DNA of 64,000 nucleotides from Schizophyllum amplum (Eukaryota; Basidiomycota; Agaricomycetes; Agaricales; Schizophyllaceae). Both the position numbers and the translations under genes were made by a program. How positions within the stretch are numbered: position 1 is the first letter of the stretch; the number at the start of each line of letters is the position of its first letter. The notes under the pieces were generated by a model. The model was not told the DNA's origin. It did no database searches and saw only the letters and a program-made list of their open reading frames with translations. The stretch is from contig VDMD01000051.1 in NCBI GenBank assembly GCA_007026445.1, positions 1 through 64,000 of the forward strand, given 5' to 3'. Of this stretch, positions 22,949-34,319 are shown one piece after another.

Positions 22949-25479
22949 GCGACACCATTGGATGTAGAAGGAAGTTAATACATAGAGCGAGTACCAATTC
23001 ATGTACGTGGATATCGGAGGAGCGTGCGCTGGCATGCGCAGAAAGGTGACGGGCCGTAGGGCTATGCAAAGAGCGGTACGTAAACTGCGTGTCTAAAGAT
23101 TGAGATGTCAGCGGTTTATACGACGGGCAGCAGGGGTGACGCACAACAGAAATCGGGCATAAAGCCAGGATCGGCTGAGCTGCCAGAGGCCAGAACTTGG
23201 GGGCGCGTCAAGTCGGCGTGCGGGGGCGCAGTGCAGAAGGGCGGGTAAGACGGTGTCGGACGCGGTAGTGGGCCGGGGGGGGGGGAGTCGTAGAGGCGGT
23301 GGACTTGACTGAGGCACGAGCGCGGCACACGCAATGAGGCAGGCCATGCAGAGTGCGGGTGAAGCAAGCAGGGGCGCGGTGCTGGTAAGGGGATAGCGTA
23401 GCGGGGTGGAATAGCCGGATGGAGGACGCGTAGACGCGCGCGGGGGCCGGACATTGGGGCAGAGCGAACGGGGGTGCGAGGTGTTGAGGCGCTGATTGTA
23501 TGGATGAGGGTGCGCGGGTGCGGTTGAGGGGGGTGCGAGGGCGTGGGTGAGGTAGCGAGGGTGACGCCGAGGTGCCGACGGTGAACTTGAAGGTGAGGCG
23601 AACGTCGGCGGATGATCGGGGGGATTGGGTACTTGAAGACGAGGTTGAACGGGCTGGAAACGAGTAAGCGAGGGTGCAATACAGAAGGCGAGGGGCTTAC
23701 CTCAAGACGCGCGTCCTCGTCTTTGCGCAGACGGGCTTGACAACGTCGATGTGCACAAGGGAGAGTGCACGGCAGCCGTCAAGGCAGAGCGCGGGAGCAG
23801 CCCTTGGGCACGGGGCGCATCTTGAAGACGATACGCAACTGTGAAGTGCGTCAGCGTGGGGCGCGGGTGAGATGGGAGTGTACTGGGAGAGGCAGGCTCG
23901 TCCTGCTGCAGGACGAGATCGCCCGAAAAGGAAACCGCGCTGAGCGGCCCGCCGCGCCGTTGTAGAGGCTGGCTTATACATCGTCCTCAGCGGATGTATA
24001 AGTCAGCCTCTACAACGGCGCGGCGGGCCGCCAGTGACGCGTAACGCACAAGATCCGAGCGCGCGTCGCCGGCATCGTTGCCGCGCCGCTCGCGTTCACT
24101 GCTGCACATAGCAGCTGCAGACTCTTGTAGGATATGTCGTGCTGAATTCATGTATTTACTACGAACATTATAGGTGATTATAACTCAAAGAACAGGGCGT
24201 GATGTCAGGAAGCGCCTTGGGCGTGCAATGTGTCTGCGCGCGGCAGCAGCAACAGTATATGTACGGGATCGACGGGTGGGGCGGGGAAGGAGGAACGGCC
24301 GTGGTGGAGGGCACAACGCGCTGGCCAAGTCCGATCGCTTGTCTTCTTGTAGCTAAGCTCGACACGCAGGCGTCGCCCTGAGGTGAGTTGAACAGATCAT
24401 GATGCCAACTAGTGAGCAAAGACAGCCTCCGGGACGCACCTGCGACAGCATCCATATCGAAAATGCCCTGCACGCGCTTCGAGGGCACGGTTGACGCTGC
24501 CTTAAGGGCGTCGCCGGCATGATGTTAAGCGTGTCGTCCCCGTCGTCTTGAGCGCATCGCCATGGTCTTCAGCACACGGCCGACAGCCAGTGTCGTCCTC
24601 AGCATGGTCGGCATCGTCTTCTAGGTGCAATCGCCGTCTTGAAAGCATTGTCCCCATCGTATAGAGCATGCCCTTCCCGTCGTCCTGAGTACGTCCTTGC
24701 TGTTGCACGGAGCCCGTCATTGCGTAGTCTTCAGTGCCCTGTCGTCGTACTCGTGGTAGGATCGTCGTGAGGTCGACACCATTCCCTGAAGCGCAGCGTT
24801 ACTGTCCGGAACGTGTCGGTATTGGTCTGAGTGCGCTGCCGTTGCCCCTCGCACCATGTGCTGATCCGGAGACGGTAAGGGGAGTCGATTGGGCTAGATG
24901 ATACGGAGGACAGTTCATGCAAGTCTGAGGATGGTCTGTGGGCAGGTGAGCAGCAGATATGGCATACGGCCACGGCAACGCACCAAAGGTAGAAAGGAAC
25001 AACAGGGCAAGGAAGTGGGTGTGGTGTGTGACGCACGACCCAACCACCCGTTTTCTTCGACATTTGATGACTAGCGTCCAGGGAAAGCAGTCAGTAGGTA
25101 TAGATAGGGAGTGCATAGATACGCACCTAGCCATCACGCCCCTTCTGGCAGTCGCAGCTGCATACGCGACAATGTTTCGCAATCACCGTCGCGCTGGGTC
25201 ATCTTCCATGGACCGACAAGGTGGCCATACTATTCCGTGTGTGTGTGTCTAGCCAGTCGTTCTGCTGTACATTAAATCGTGAAGCGAGGAGGCAGGGATG
25301 GTGAGAGGAGCGGGCAGGGCGTGGCGGCAGCGAGCAAGGATTACGGGCGTACCCGATCAATCCGTGCTGATCAATCCGTGCCCAATATGGCGGCGGAAGC
25401 GCAGGCGCGAGCTGGGCACGAGCTGCTGTGGACGAGCACGGTCTGAGCCAGCAGCCTAGAGGGCAGCTCATGACCTGGT
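22949..25479. other. Non-genic, GC-skewed stretch
   Basis: No gene recognised in 2.5 kb. 23.1-23.7 kb is very purine-rich on the plus strand, including an 11-G run near 23276-23287, and yields long but compositionally trivial Pro/Arg frames on the minus strand. A large hairpin lies at 23944-24031. Imperfect repeats of CATCGTCTT/GTCGTCCTGAG words occur at 24480-24780. Confidence 0.5.
23944..24031. repeat. 39-base perfect-but-one inverted repeat (hairpin)
   Basis: Left arm 23944-23982 and right arm 23993-24031 are complementary except for one position; the loop is 10 bases. The arm runs from a CG-only base (GCGGCCCGCCGCGCC) through GTTGTAGAGGCT to a TTATACATC tip. Either a very small foldback element or the precursor of a small RNA. 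No flanking duplication is evident. Confidence 0.85.
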
Positions 25480-25625
25480 GGGCCCGAAAGCCAGCCCAAG
25501 GCCAGTGAACCAGCACAATCTGGTTGGACATGGTATGTGGGAGAGGCAGTGGAACTAGCCACTGGTGGCTGCTGTCAAGCCCAATGCATCCACCTTCAGT
25601 GGCTAGAGCCATGTACATTAGGCTG
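25480..25625 (-). repeat. Dispersed repeat with AGCCACTG hairpins, copy 2
   Basis: Inverted partner of 11280-11530: on the minus strand it reads CTCTAGCCACTGAA, ATGCATT, CTTGACAGC in the same order. A perfect AGCCACTGGTGGCT palindrome is present at about 25557-25570. Confidence 0.5.
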
Positions 25626-26186
25626 GTATATACTACTACGGCTCTCGCGAGCGCGAGCTCGTACGCGTGAGCGCGGCGGCCTCCCCACGCCCACTGTGTA
25701 CGTGTCGTCGCCCCCCAACGCGTTTTTCAACGCAACTGAGTTGCGAGATGCAGCGCACAGCAACGTCAGCGCTCTTAGAGCTGCTGACGCGCAGGCGCGT
25801 GCACAAGCGCGGGGGCGGGGACCGACATGCGGCAGGGGCTGCGCTGGTGTGGAACGCGACGCGCGGCGAGAGGAGGGGCGCGGGCAGGGCGTGCCTGCGG
25901 GAAATGTGGTGGTAGGCGAGGACTTGCTGAGGGCCTTATCGACGCGTCCCCGGCCAAGAGCAGAGCGCCGGAAGTCCCGGTGCAATGAGTCCTCGACGGG
26001 CTCTGCTCTTGGTGGAGGGGACGCGCGAGAGCGCAAGGAGGGGGGGTGACTGCTTGAGGACATGACGAGCGAGCGCCTGACGCGCTTGACGCGCGTCCGG
26101 CGAGCTGCTCGTCGTGGGTGCTCGGTTGTGAGCAGCGCGCAGCTGGCGCGGAAGCGGCGTTGTGCGCGCGTCCTATTCAATGGGGC
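25626..26186. repeat. R-type GC-rich sequence with a long hairpin
   Basis: GC-rich R-family DNA without an R terminus I can place. It holds an inverted repeat with arms 25943-25966 and 26000-26025 (core CCAAGAGCAGAGC paired with GCTCTGCTCTTGG, then GGGGACGCG), loop about 33 bases. No gene. Confidence 0.5.
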
Positions 26187-27177
26187 CTGTTCATAAGTTA
26201 TATATCAGTAAGGAACGGGTTGCAGGGCGTAGTAACGCACCTGCAGCGCATGCGCGCCCTCCCATCTTCTACGTCGTCCGCTTTGGCGGGCTTGCTACGA
26301 CGCGTCTAACCGGTTGAAATTTTTCTTGTCGCTATATTGAGGTACGGAGGTCGACGGGCAAGGAAGGGGGAGGGCCGAGGGCAGCTGCGGCATCGGAATC
26401 GTTGTGGTTGAGAGTTGAGAGGTGGTGATTGCGAACGCGCGGGAGGTCCGGACCAGATTGCCGGTCTTCGCCGCCGACGCGCAAAGCGACCGCGGCGGGA
26501 TTTCGGAGGCCTCGGAGAAGGGATTTGAAAGCGGGACCGTGTAGAGTAAGGTTTCTAGTCGTGAATTCGAAAAACAGGCGTGAAATTCCGCTCAAAAATG
26601 AGCTCATAATATGTGTAAGTTCTGTTACAGTTCAGCTCATATTTCACTTCTGCAGAACTACATGTGTGGACCTTTCTGAGCTCCCACTTGAAGGTCTCTT
26701 CACAGTCAAAGTTGGAGCAGGTATCTGCATAGGTACTGAATAGACTACAGGTATCTAGAGGCTCTGAACTCGCTTGTATAAATCAGAGATGCATGTTTAC
26801 TGGCCTGGAGGAGTGATCTCTGAGCACTGCTAGACCATTGGGGTATGTTTCTGGTATGGATGCAGTACAGTGAGCCCACATACAATTACAATATGCTATA
26901 TCACGCTAACCTACAACATTTGAAGGCAATCGAACGAGGCGATGAGCAAGCATCGCGTCTTGTCTCGCCCCGAACGCGCTCGAAATGAGCGTGTTCGTGA
27001 CGTGACGTAACGCGTCAAGCTCGCCTCCCGCCGTCATCCGCGCCGCGCCCCCCGCTCAATAGCGGGTCGATGGGCGCTGTTTCTTCAAAAAATAGGGGTG
27101 CGGGGGACTCAAGGGAGTCCCCCTCAGGTGCGTGTGCTTAAAAATGAGCTGAACTCTCGCTGATTGTGTATCTAGAA
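26187..27177 (-). repeat. S repeat, full-length copy (minus orientation)
   Basis: 991 bp. Each end is an outward-pointing GT...AG segment: 26240 to 26187 on the minus strand (GTGCGT...AACAG) and 27128 to 27177 on the plus strand (CAG then GTGCGTG, branch-like GCTGATT, ATCTAG). Inside the second is the GGGGGACTC/GAGTCCCC stem. The 27-base palindrome with arms CGAACGCGCTC/GAGCGYGTTCG lies at 26971-26997, 180 bases from that end, as in the other copies. The middle is AT-rich and non-conserved; the far third is GC-rich. Confidence 0.7.
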
Positions 27178-28224
27178 ATGGCTGCAGCGTGCTGAGCGCG
27201 CTACAGCCATTTGTGTGCATGCGCCTCGTCTCCAGACGTCGCTAGCGAGGACATAAGCCGCCCCCCTCCCCCAACACGTCTCGGCGCGCCAGCGCGCTCT
27301 CCCAACGGCCCCCCATCATCAACCCCCACATGCGTGGCAGAGGACGCGCTTCCGCGCCGTCCGCTACGCCGCCGCGTGCCTCTGCGCCTATACAGTAGGC
27401 GTTGGGTACTGTGCACTATGCGCTGGCGGCGTCGGCGTGCGCGGGGGGCAAGAGACGGTGGCGCGATCGCGCGTTACGCAGCCACCCGCGCCACTGTCTC
27501 TCGAACCCCCTCCCACCCTCCCTGGCGCTTCACGCCCGTGCAAGCGCCCTCCTCTGCCTGCATTGGTCCCCCAGCCGTCAAGTACCATCCGCGCAGCGGC
27601 TGCGGCGCCGCTCGCGTCCTCCCGCTGCCGACAGCGCTACCCGCGCGCGCCCTCCGCATTCCCCTTTCATACGACGAAGCCTTCCCCGGGCTAGTCGGAT
27701 ATCTCCTATTACCTTCCCTCACCCTGGCATATACACACCACCCACGCACGGTCTTTTACGTGCCGTGCGCGCGCCTCCGAGTGCTGGCGAAAATTTTCGT
27801 CGCGCTTTAGGCGCTTTTTTTGCCGTATTATCTAAATATTGGGCCATTACATACTTTGTCACCCTTATATACACTCAATATATACGATCTTTATGACCTA
27901 CGAGCAGCCAGAGGCGGCACCAGCGGTGGGCGGGGTGCGCGCGCAAACCCGCGCGGGTGGCGATCGACTGTCTTTCCCAAACGGGAAGGGCCATCAATCC
28001 CGCCCAGCGCGCGCGGAGGCGAGCCGGGCACGCGACGCGAGCCGCGCGCCACCCCCTGCCTGATTAGGCGACCACGCGCGCACCGCCCGGCACGCCCCCG
28101 AAGGCCGGGACCCCACCGGAAGCCCTGGGAGGGGCCTGTGGCTGTGCGAGTAAGTCATTCACTATTTTTGCAATACACTGCCAAGCAGTTGCTTGGGTGT
28201 TTTGCAATAACCTTACGAGCACAG
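27178..28224 (+). repeat. R-type repeat, plus orientation
   Basis: The outward end is at 28224. A 75 nt GTAAGT...CACAG segment (28150-28224) contains the palindrome CAAGCAGTTGCTTG. Upstream come CTGTGGCTGTG, the GC arm with CCCAAACGGGA, the AT-rich spacer with TATATACGATC, and GGCGAAAATTTTCG at 27787. 27178-27480 matches the reverse complement of about 58380-58680 and begins with a hairpin AAATGGCTGCAGCG/CGCTACAGCCATTT. The TA at 27730-27731 is the empty site for the MITE at 57591-57740. Confidence 0.65.
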
Positions 28225-28233
28225 CTGCTGCAG

Positions 28234-29174
28234 CTACCGTATCTACACTGTATTCAGCTAAATGCTAAGGTTTTGAAAGTGAACACACCTGAGGGAGACT
28301 CCCCAGAGTCCCCCACGCCCCTTTATTGAAGAACCGGTGTCGATCGACGCGCTATTGAGCGCGCGGCGCGTCGAGGATGGCGGGCAAAGGAGGGTGCGAC
28401 ACGTTATGTCACGTCACGAACGCGCTCATTTCGAGCGTGTCCGGGGCGCGACATAACACGATATCCACGCATCGGGGACTTCGATCGCCCTAAAGCATGC
28501 TGATATCGTCTTATAAGACTTCATGACAAGTCTATGAGCCTTGAAATGGCAGCCAGAACCTCAAATTAGCTGGTGAACTCAAGAGCTACAAGAGTAGTGA
28601 GCTCTACAGCTCATCTATGGCTGAATCTCATCCATCTAGAGTAGACAAAGGTCAATTAACAGCTGTACTAGGCCTCATTATACTGTAAAGATCCATCCCA
28701 ATTTTGACTGTATCTCCTGGAAGATGTATAAGACCTGAACTGGTCAGTTCTTCGCTTAAGAACGAGTGGAATCTGGCACATACCTGACTGGCAAAGAACA
28801 GCCTTCATGACCTCAATTTTGAACGGAATCTTGTCGTATTTTCTTGTAAACAAGTCTTCCAATACTACTGTAGACGCACCGCTAGTCAAAATTGCGCCAG
28901 AACTCCTCTGAAAACACACCGGCAACGTGAAGTGCGTCGCCGGCAAGCGTCGGAGATCGGCCCGGAATGCCGAGCGACAGCGATCAGCGCCGTCGCGCCT
29001 TCCCCCATGGCCACGACGACCTCCTCAACACCCCCGCCTCCGTCTTCCATCAGGCACACCCGCGACGCCTCAAAACACGTCAAGGCGAATTTCAACGGCA
29101 GATACACGCTCTCGCGCACGGAATAGAAGTTGAAGCGCGGGATGCGCGCTGCGTGCGCGATCCCGGGAGGGACA
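28234..29174 (+). repeat. S repeat, truncated at its right end
   Basis: Starts with the minus-strand 55 nt segment (28288 to 28234; donor GTGTGT) next to the GGGAGACTCCCC stem, and has the palindrome at 28417-28443, 183 bases in (two mismatches). It keeps the terminal GC hairpin at about 29136-29166 but is cut by the R end at 29175 before the terminal intron-like segment. A minus-strand frame at about 28667-28860 resembles those in two other S copies. Confidence 0.65.
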
Positions 29175-29345
29175 GCTTGTGCTGTACCACGGTTTATAAA
29201 CCACCCCGACAATTTACATAACCCATCTTGCAATCTGTACGTGAACTTCACAGGGCCGGCAGATGCCGATCCGCGAGCCCGCCGCTGTCCTCCGGGGTGC
29301 CGGGCGATGCCCAAAACAGGCACCGACGGCTGATAAAGCCAGATA

Positions 29346-29725
29346 CTGTACTGTTTCGACCGTAGGTTCATCCCATGTAACACGTTACGCTTTGAACTGA
29401 CCCCGATCCCAGTTCACGGGCCCGAAGGGCCCGTTACTGTCCGAAATTTTAGTTCATATATATTTAATTATGCTGCAAAATTTACTCTTTTACTGTACTT
29501 TTGACGGCCTGGGAGGTAATATATGGCTCAGAACAGGAGTAAATGTATCAAAATATGTCCCAAAACGACTTGAATGTGAGTAGGAAAAAAATGTCAAAAA
29601 TACGCGAAAAAATGAATATTCTGGACAGTGTTCACCGAGCGGCGTTATGCGTTACGCTGAGTGATTTAGTTCAGTTCAAAGGCCAATGTTACGTGTAACG
29701 TGAACTTATGGTCGAAACAGTACAG
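29346..29725. mobile_element. Tc1/mariner-type MITE, copy 2
   Basis: 380 bp, ends CTGTACTGTTTCGACC, TA duplicated at 29344-29345 and 29726-29727. The paralogous site at 52466-52467 lacks the element and has a single TA between the same flanks (GGCTGATAAAGCCAGA and ACCGCGGCGCGTGGCC), so the insertion is defined to the base. Interior AT-rich with a small ACGGGCCC/GGGCCCGT stem; no ORF. Confidence 0.95.
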
Positions 29726-30577
29726 TAACCGCGGCGCGTGGCCTTCCCGACGCGTCTGGAGGCTCACGCGCCGCGCTGATGCGCTGTCGGGTGACGTCAC
29801 ACCGACGCTCCGGCGTGTGCGCGTCGCGCCTGCCACCGCCGCCGCCGCCGCGCGTCGTTGGGGGCGTGTTAAATCAGAATAAATGTATATTATGTTACAT
29901 ATGAATGATCTAGTATTGTATATGTGGACGGGAAGGGGTGAGGAGAAGAGAAAAGCCAGGAAAAGGGTAGACGAAAATTTTCGCCTGCCCTCGCGGCACT
30001 CGAGCTCTTCGGGAGGGGAGACGGTGCTCATTGGTACATGATAGGCGATAGGGAGGGGTCCATATATGCTGGGAATCTGTTGCCGCATCCCTAGACATGT
30101 GCGGGGCTCGATGGGCAGCGCGATCGGAGGAGACGGTGCGTGCACGTCGCTCGGACGAGCCAGCGAGCATGGGTGGTGCAACAAGCGCAGTGCTCTTGAA
30201 GCGTAAACGCTCCCGCTTGCAGCGCATCCAGGCGCGTACGTGCGCGCCGGGCGCGACTGTGCGCAGCGCGATCGGCCTCCGCAGTGCAGGCTGCAAGCGC
30301 ATCTGCTCGCACCCAGCCCACGCGTACCCGGTGTTCAGCGTCATGAGGGAGACTCCTCAGCGCCGAGGGTAGCGTAATCGTGCATGGGTGCAATCTGCGT
30401 TTCACACCACGCGCCGAGTCGCGCTGTCGTGCGTACACGCATCGACAACGGGCAGAGCGACGGTGTCATGAGATGGAGCGGGGTGGGGGATGGGGAGCGG
30501 TGTTGAATAGGCCCAAGCTGCTGTAGCCGCAGCATTGCGAGCACTGTGAGGTGGGAGGAGGCGAACGCCGTCTGCGC

Positions 30578-30598
30578 GGGGGGGGGGGGGGGGGGGGG
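30578..30598. repeat. 21-G homopolymer
   Basis: An uninterrupted run of 21 G on the plus strand between two copies of the word GCCGTCTG. Could form G-quadruplexes; its length is also where a sequence assembly is least reliable. Confidence 0.95.
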
Positions 30599-30607
30599 CG
30601 CCGTCTG

Positions 30608-31698
30608 CTGATGTTGTTAGCGCTTGTTCTTAAGAAAGGGTATGATACAACGCACCTTTGGGGGGGCTCAGCAGGGCCCCATGTCCCCTGAGTTTACCCT
30701 TCTTCGCGTTGAGACTCGAGAGTTGATGACCTTGAGGACAGCAAGGGTGAAAGCGCGAGAAGGGGAGGGGACAGCGGGCGTGGCATTACGATCACGCGCG
30801 ACGCGCGTCGCTGTCCCCTGCGCGATGCGCACGGAGTCGTAGAAGAGAAGGGGAGGGGCACGGCGGCGGTGGGGGCACACAATGGGTCGTTGGTGGTGGC
30901 GATGGGTATGCGGTGTTCTTCGGGACCGCAAAAGGTGTTCTTTGGGACCGCACGGATGCCGGTCCGGGCCTCGGACCGACATCCGAGAGCCGTCCTCGTC
31001 GCCTTCGACGGTCTTGGGAACACCCCGTGATGTGCCTGATGATATTCTGAGACCTGTATCATGTCTAGATTAGACTAAATACCCACCTTGTAAATTTTGA
31101 AGGGAATCGAACGGTGGGAAGGGGGTGATGTAGTGAACGAGTTGGATAGAGGGAGTATTCCAGCTCTTTTGCACGTTAGGCGTCTCGAGCGAGGAGCCAT
31201 TCTCAATCATTCCCTGCAGGCCTTTCCCTTCCAACTTTTACAGACTCATAGCTGATTTAGGTATGCATATACTGCATGTACCATGGCTGTACTAAGGGGC
31301 TTAGATGTGTAAGATCAAGCATGTTAGCCAGGAGGCTACACTGAATCTGCCCTATGTAATCGTCTCAGGTCTGTATACTACATTTCAAGTTCATCCAAGA
31401 CCAATGGTTGACTATATAGTAAGTTATACACTTACTGGATACCTATCTCTAGTGATTATGGTAGTCGATGGGCCACATCGCCCGCCCGCGCCACCGAACG
31501 CGCTCATTCGGACGCGTTCGTGACGTGACGGTCACGACCATCCTCCTCCTTGACCTCTATCCCGCCGCCGCCGGGTCGCCACAAAACGCGCCAAAGGTCA
31601 GGAATACGAAGGGAATTGGGCCTAGGGGCCCCATAGGTGCGTTGACTAGCTATATGGCGCGTTGATAATGCTGATATTTTGCCTTTTTCGGTGTGCAG
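30608..31698 (-). repeat. S repeat, full-length divergent copy (minus orientation)
   Basis: 1,091 bp. Outward segments are 30655 to 30608 (minus strand, GTGCGT...CATCAG, 48 nt) and 31637-31698 (plus strand, ATAG then GTGCGTTG, end GTGCAG, 62 nt). The palindrome at 31495-31520 is degraded by one base in the loop but lies 178 bases from the right end as in other copies. Contains a TGTTCTTYGGGACCGCA direct repeat near 30910-30955. Confidence 0.55.
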
Positions 31699-32379
31699 AC
31701 CTGAGCGGCCGCGCACGCGTTTGCGCCGCCTCAGAGAGCCCCTCCACCGTGGCCTCTACCATCTTCGCCCACAGTGAGGTAGGGGACAACGCTGAGGGGC
31801 CCACTGAGGCGATGTGAACGCGCGCGCAGCCACCTTCGAGCTGCACAACGCGGACAGACGTCAAGGCCGCAAGGCGCTGGCAGCGTCCCCATCCCTCCCC
31901 AATGGGCGCTCACAAATCGCTCCATGCCCCCCCCCCATACCCAACCCACTCATCAACCGCCGCGCGCGCCCTCATCCGCATCACCTACTCGCATACACGC
32001 GCGACGAGGCTAGTGACGCGCCCAGCGCATCTCAGCCCCCCTCAAACGTTTGTGCGACCCCTCGGGTCGCACAACGTATGCGTTGGTATGGCCAGTATGC
32101 GAGAGTCGCAGTGACGGCTACGACTGCGGTGGCGGTAGCGCGAGCGGCGCCGCGTGCATACCCGTGCACGACGGGCACGTCACCTTCACGCTTCGGCGTG
32201 GAGTCTGGCGCGGCGCGCGTGTGCTCTCGTGCTGGCTGCTACCGCAGCGCTAGCTACTTGTCCGGCCGCACGCGTGCCAGCCGACACGCCCAACGGCACT
32301 CTCCCGCCCCTGCCCCGATCACGCCGCCCATGCGCAGTGCATGTGTCTTGCGGCACAGCAATGTGTTTTTCTCGCGCAC
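31699..32379. repeat. R-like GC-rich flank
   Basis: GC-rich sequence with the family's compositional look but no R terminus I can place; no gene. It ends abruptly at 32379 where the 1,940 bp inverted repeat begins. Confidence 0.4.
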
Positions 32380-34319
32380 ACTACACGCGAGACACAAAAA
32401 GCTGACCCTGTTTTTTGTAAACTGATAGAAAAAGCTAACATAATTTAGTATCACAAAAAACCCAGCAGCCAGTAGGTTTTTGTGATGGATGCTGCTATTA
32501 CCTTTAAACTTACCAGCCTATAATATTCAGCAAAGGGCTTAAATGATAATATTCTCAAGGCCTTACAGGGAGTTTCAACTGCCTTGTTAACCATATATAT
32601 CTGTATATAAACATCTATATTTGTATCACAATATATAGACTGACTTAACAAAAAGCTTGATTCCATTACAAAAATCCTTTGATAATTATAAAAAGCAACT
32701 ACTTTTCACAGTGCTAGTTTATTGTAATAGAAAAATGTTTAGCACTCACAAAAAACTGGTTTACAAGCTAAAGCTTTTGATAAGGACAATCATGTTTTTG
32801 TAAAACTGACTGAGGATTTTGTGAATAGCTCTCAGTATATTGTAAAGGGCTATTTGCTTTTTGTGATTGTATATGAGGTTTTCGTAAGTAGTCCTCAGAG
32901 TTTTGTAAGGCATGATGAGCTTTTCCTTAAGATATGCCAGTTTATTTTATTGCTATGCTGGATTTTTGTGTCATACTAGTTGTGTATTGCATGTTTCATT
33001 ATACTCACTCAAGCCTAAGCCTTGGTTAAGCTTTCACATGCTCAAGTGCAGGGCAAGGTTTCTTGGTAATTTCCGAAAGGTTGCATAGGCACCTTGTTAG
33101 GTCTGCTGGATGATGGTGGAGTGCTGTGGCAAGCATGATTAATCAGCACACAATGCAGCAGCAGAAGTGGGACAGATGCTATCTCATTAGCTCTAGAAAT
33201 ATAATAGATACAAGCTTAGATCATGTTGACAGCTCATTGACCATAAACTGCAGCTTATTGACAAAGATACACTACCCTGATAATGCTACACCAGATGTTC
33301 TTAGCAGTAGGACAGAACAGCAAGATATCAAAAATCGAGCCCGTGCTTCAAGCCCTCTTAAGCCCTATCTAGGTGGCCAGTTGCCAATTGATGTTTACCA
33401 CCTGACAATTGCCAATTGCCAACTGTCGATTGCCGCTTGACAGTTGCCACTGACAATTGACGTTTGTCAAGTGACAATTGACGTTTGTCAAGTGACAATT
33501 AATGTTTGTCAAGTGACAATTGACATTTGTCAAGTGACAATTAATGTTTGACACTTGCCAATTGACATCTTCTACTTGCCAATGACCAGTTGTCAATTGC
33601 CAATTGCCAATTATGTCAATTGCCAATTGCCAATTGACAATTGTCAGTTGCAGCCCGTGCCCGTGCCCGTGGTCCTTGGCCCTCGCATGGTTTGTGTCTT
33701 GTGATAGACCGAGCTCAAATGTATTATAGATAGTGAGCGGACTGGAAACATCTGTGGTATAGGTCAGAAAAGGTGCCCGGGCCCAGGGAGTCTGGGGCAG
33801 GGAACCAGTCAAGCAGGAGCGGAGACGCAAGGGACGAGAGCGGGAGCGGGAGCAGGAGCGCACGCAGGAGCTAACAAACGAGCGTAAGTATAATATCTGG
33901 AGCAACGTCAGTAAGGTAAAGAGACTGTAGGCAGACGGGCACATACTCCTCAGTGGTGGTTAGACACTGAGGAGTTGCGTCATCGATCGGTAACAAATAT
34001 AGAAGTACAGTAAACAACAGTAAACTACGCATGTCCTTGTCCCAAACGGGTATAGTAAGTACAATGGCCGTCAGTCTCTACAGGGAGTCCCAGAATGTCG
34101 AATTGGGAAGGTCGCTGATCATCAGCGGTGGCAGTGTCGGGTGTCCAAAAATTTTCTTTGTCAGTGTCTCATCCGTGTTCTTGTCTTGTCTCAATCAGGT
34201 GAGAATGCAACCTTCACTCAGCTGCAGGGTCTTGGATCCCGCCCACTTCTTGTCCTCTCTGCTGCTCTGTCAGCATGACTAATGATCTGTGTAAACGACC
34301 ATGTAAGAGGCTCCGCTGT
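32380..34319 (+). repeat. 1,940 bp inverted repeat, left arm (element E)
   Basis: Reverse complement of 36919-38858; both arms have exactly the same length and all compared segments are identical. The outer end is ACTACACGCGAGACAC. The first 600 bases carry about 14 scattered TTTTTGTRA or TCACAAAAA words, like the subterminal transposase-binding repeats of some DNA transposons. Then come a CAATTG-rich minisatellite and, near 33970-34200, sequence with no ORF above background. No terminal inverted repeat or target duplication was found. Confidence 0.85.
33373..33653. repeat. CAATTG minisatellite, left
   Basis: About 280 bases with 13 CAATTG palindromes. The middle is a tandem 21-mer (TTGTCAAGTGACAATTGACGT and one-base variants, five copies from about 33465); the ends are shorter TTGCCAA/TTGTCAA words. 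Each unit is itself a near-palindrome. Confidence 0.9.

Larger units (their letters stand above)
29175..30607 (-). repeat. R-type variant, minus orientation, carrying a MITE
   Basis: The outward end is 29175, with a shorter minus-strand segment (29240 to 29175; donor GTACAG, end CACAAG). 29205-29343 continues into 29728-29830 once the MITE is removed, and this whole stretch matches 52385-52600 in reverse. Beyond are GCAAAATTTTCG-type boxes (29970) and R-like GC-rich DNA up to a 21-G run at 30578-30598. Confidence 0.6.

Noticed and set aside
33433..33560. The 21-base tandem array as a CRISPR array
   Set aside because: No unique spacers, units are contiguous and palindromic, and the genome is eukaryotic.
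32380..34319. Element E as a Helitron
   Set aside because: Neither end has the 5' TC or a 3' CTRR after a hairpin, and no Rep/helicase is present.
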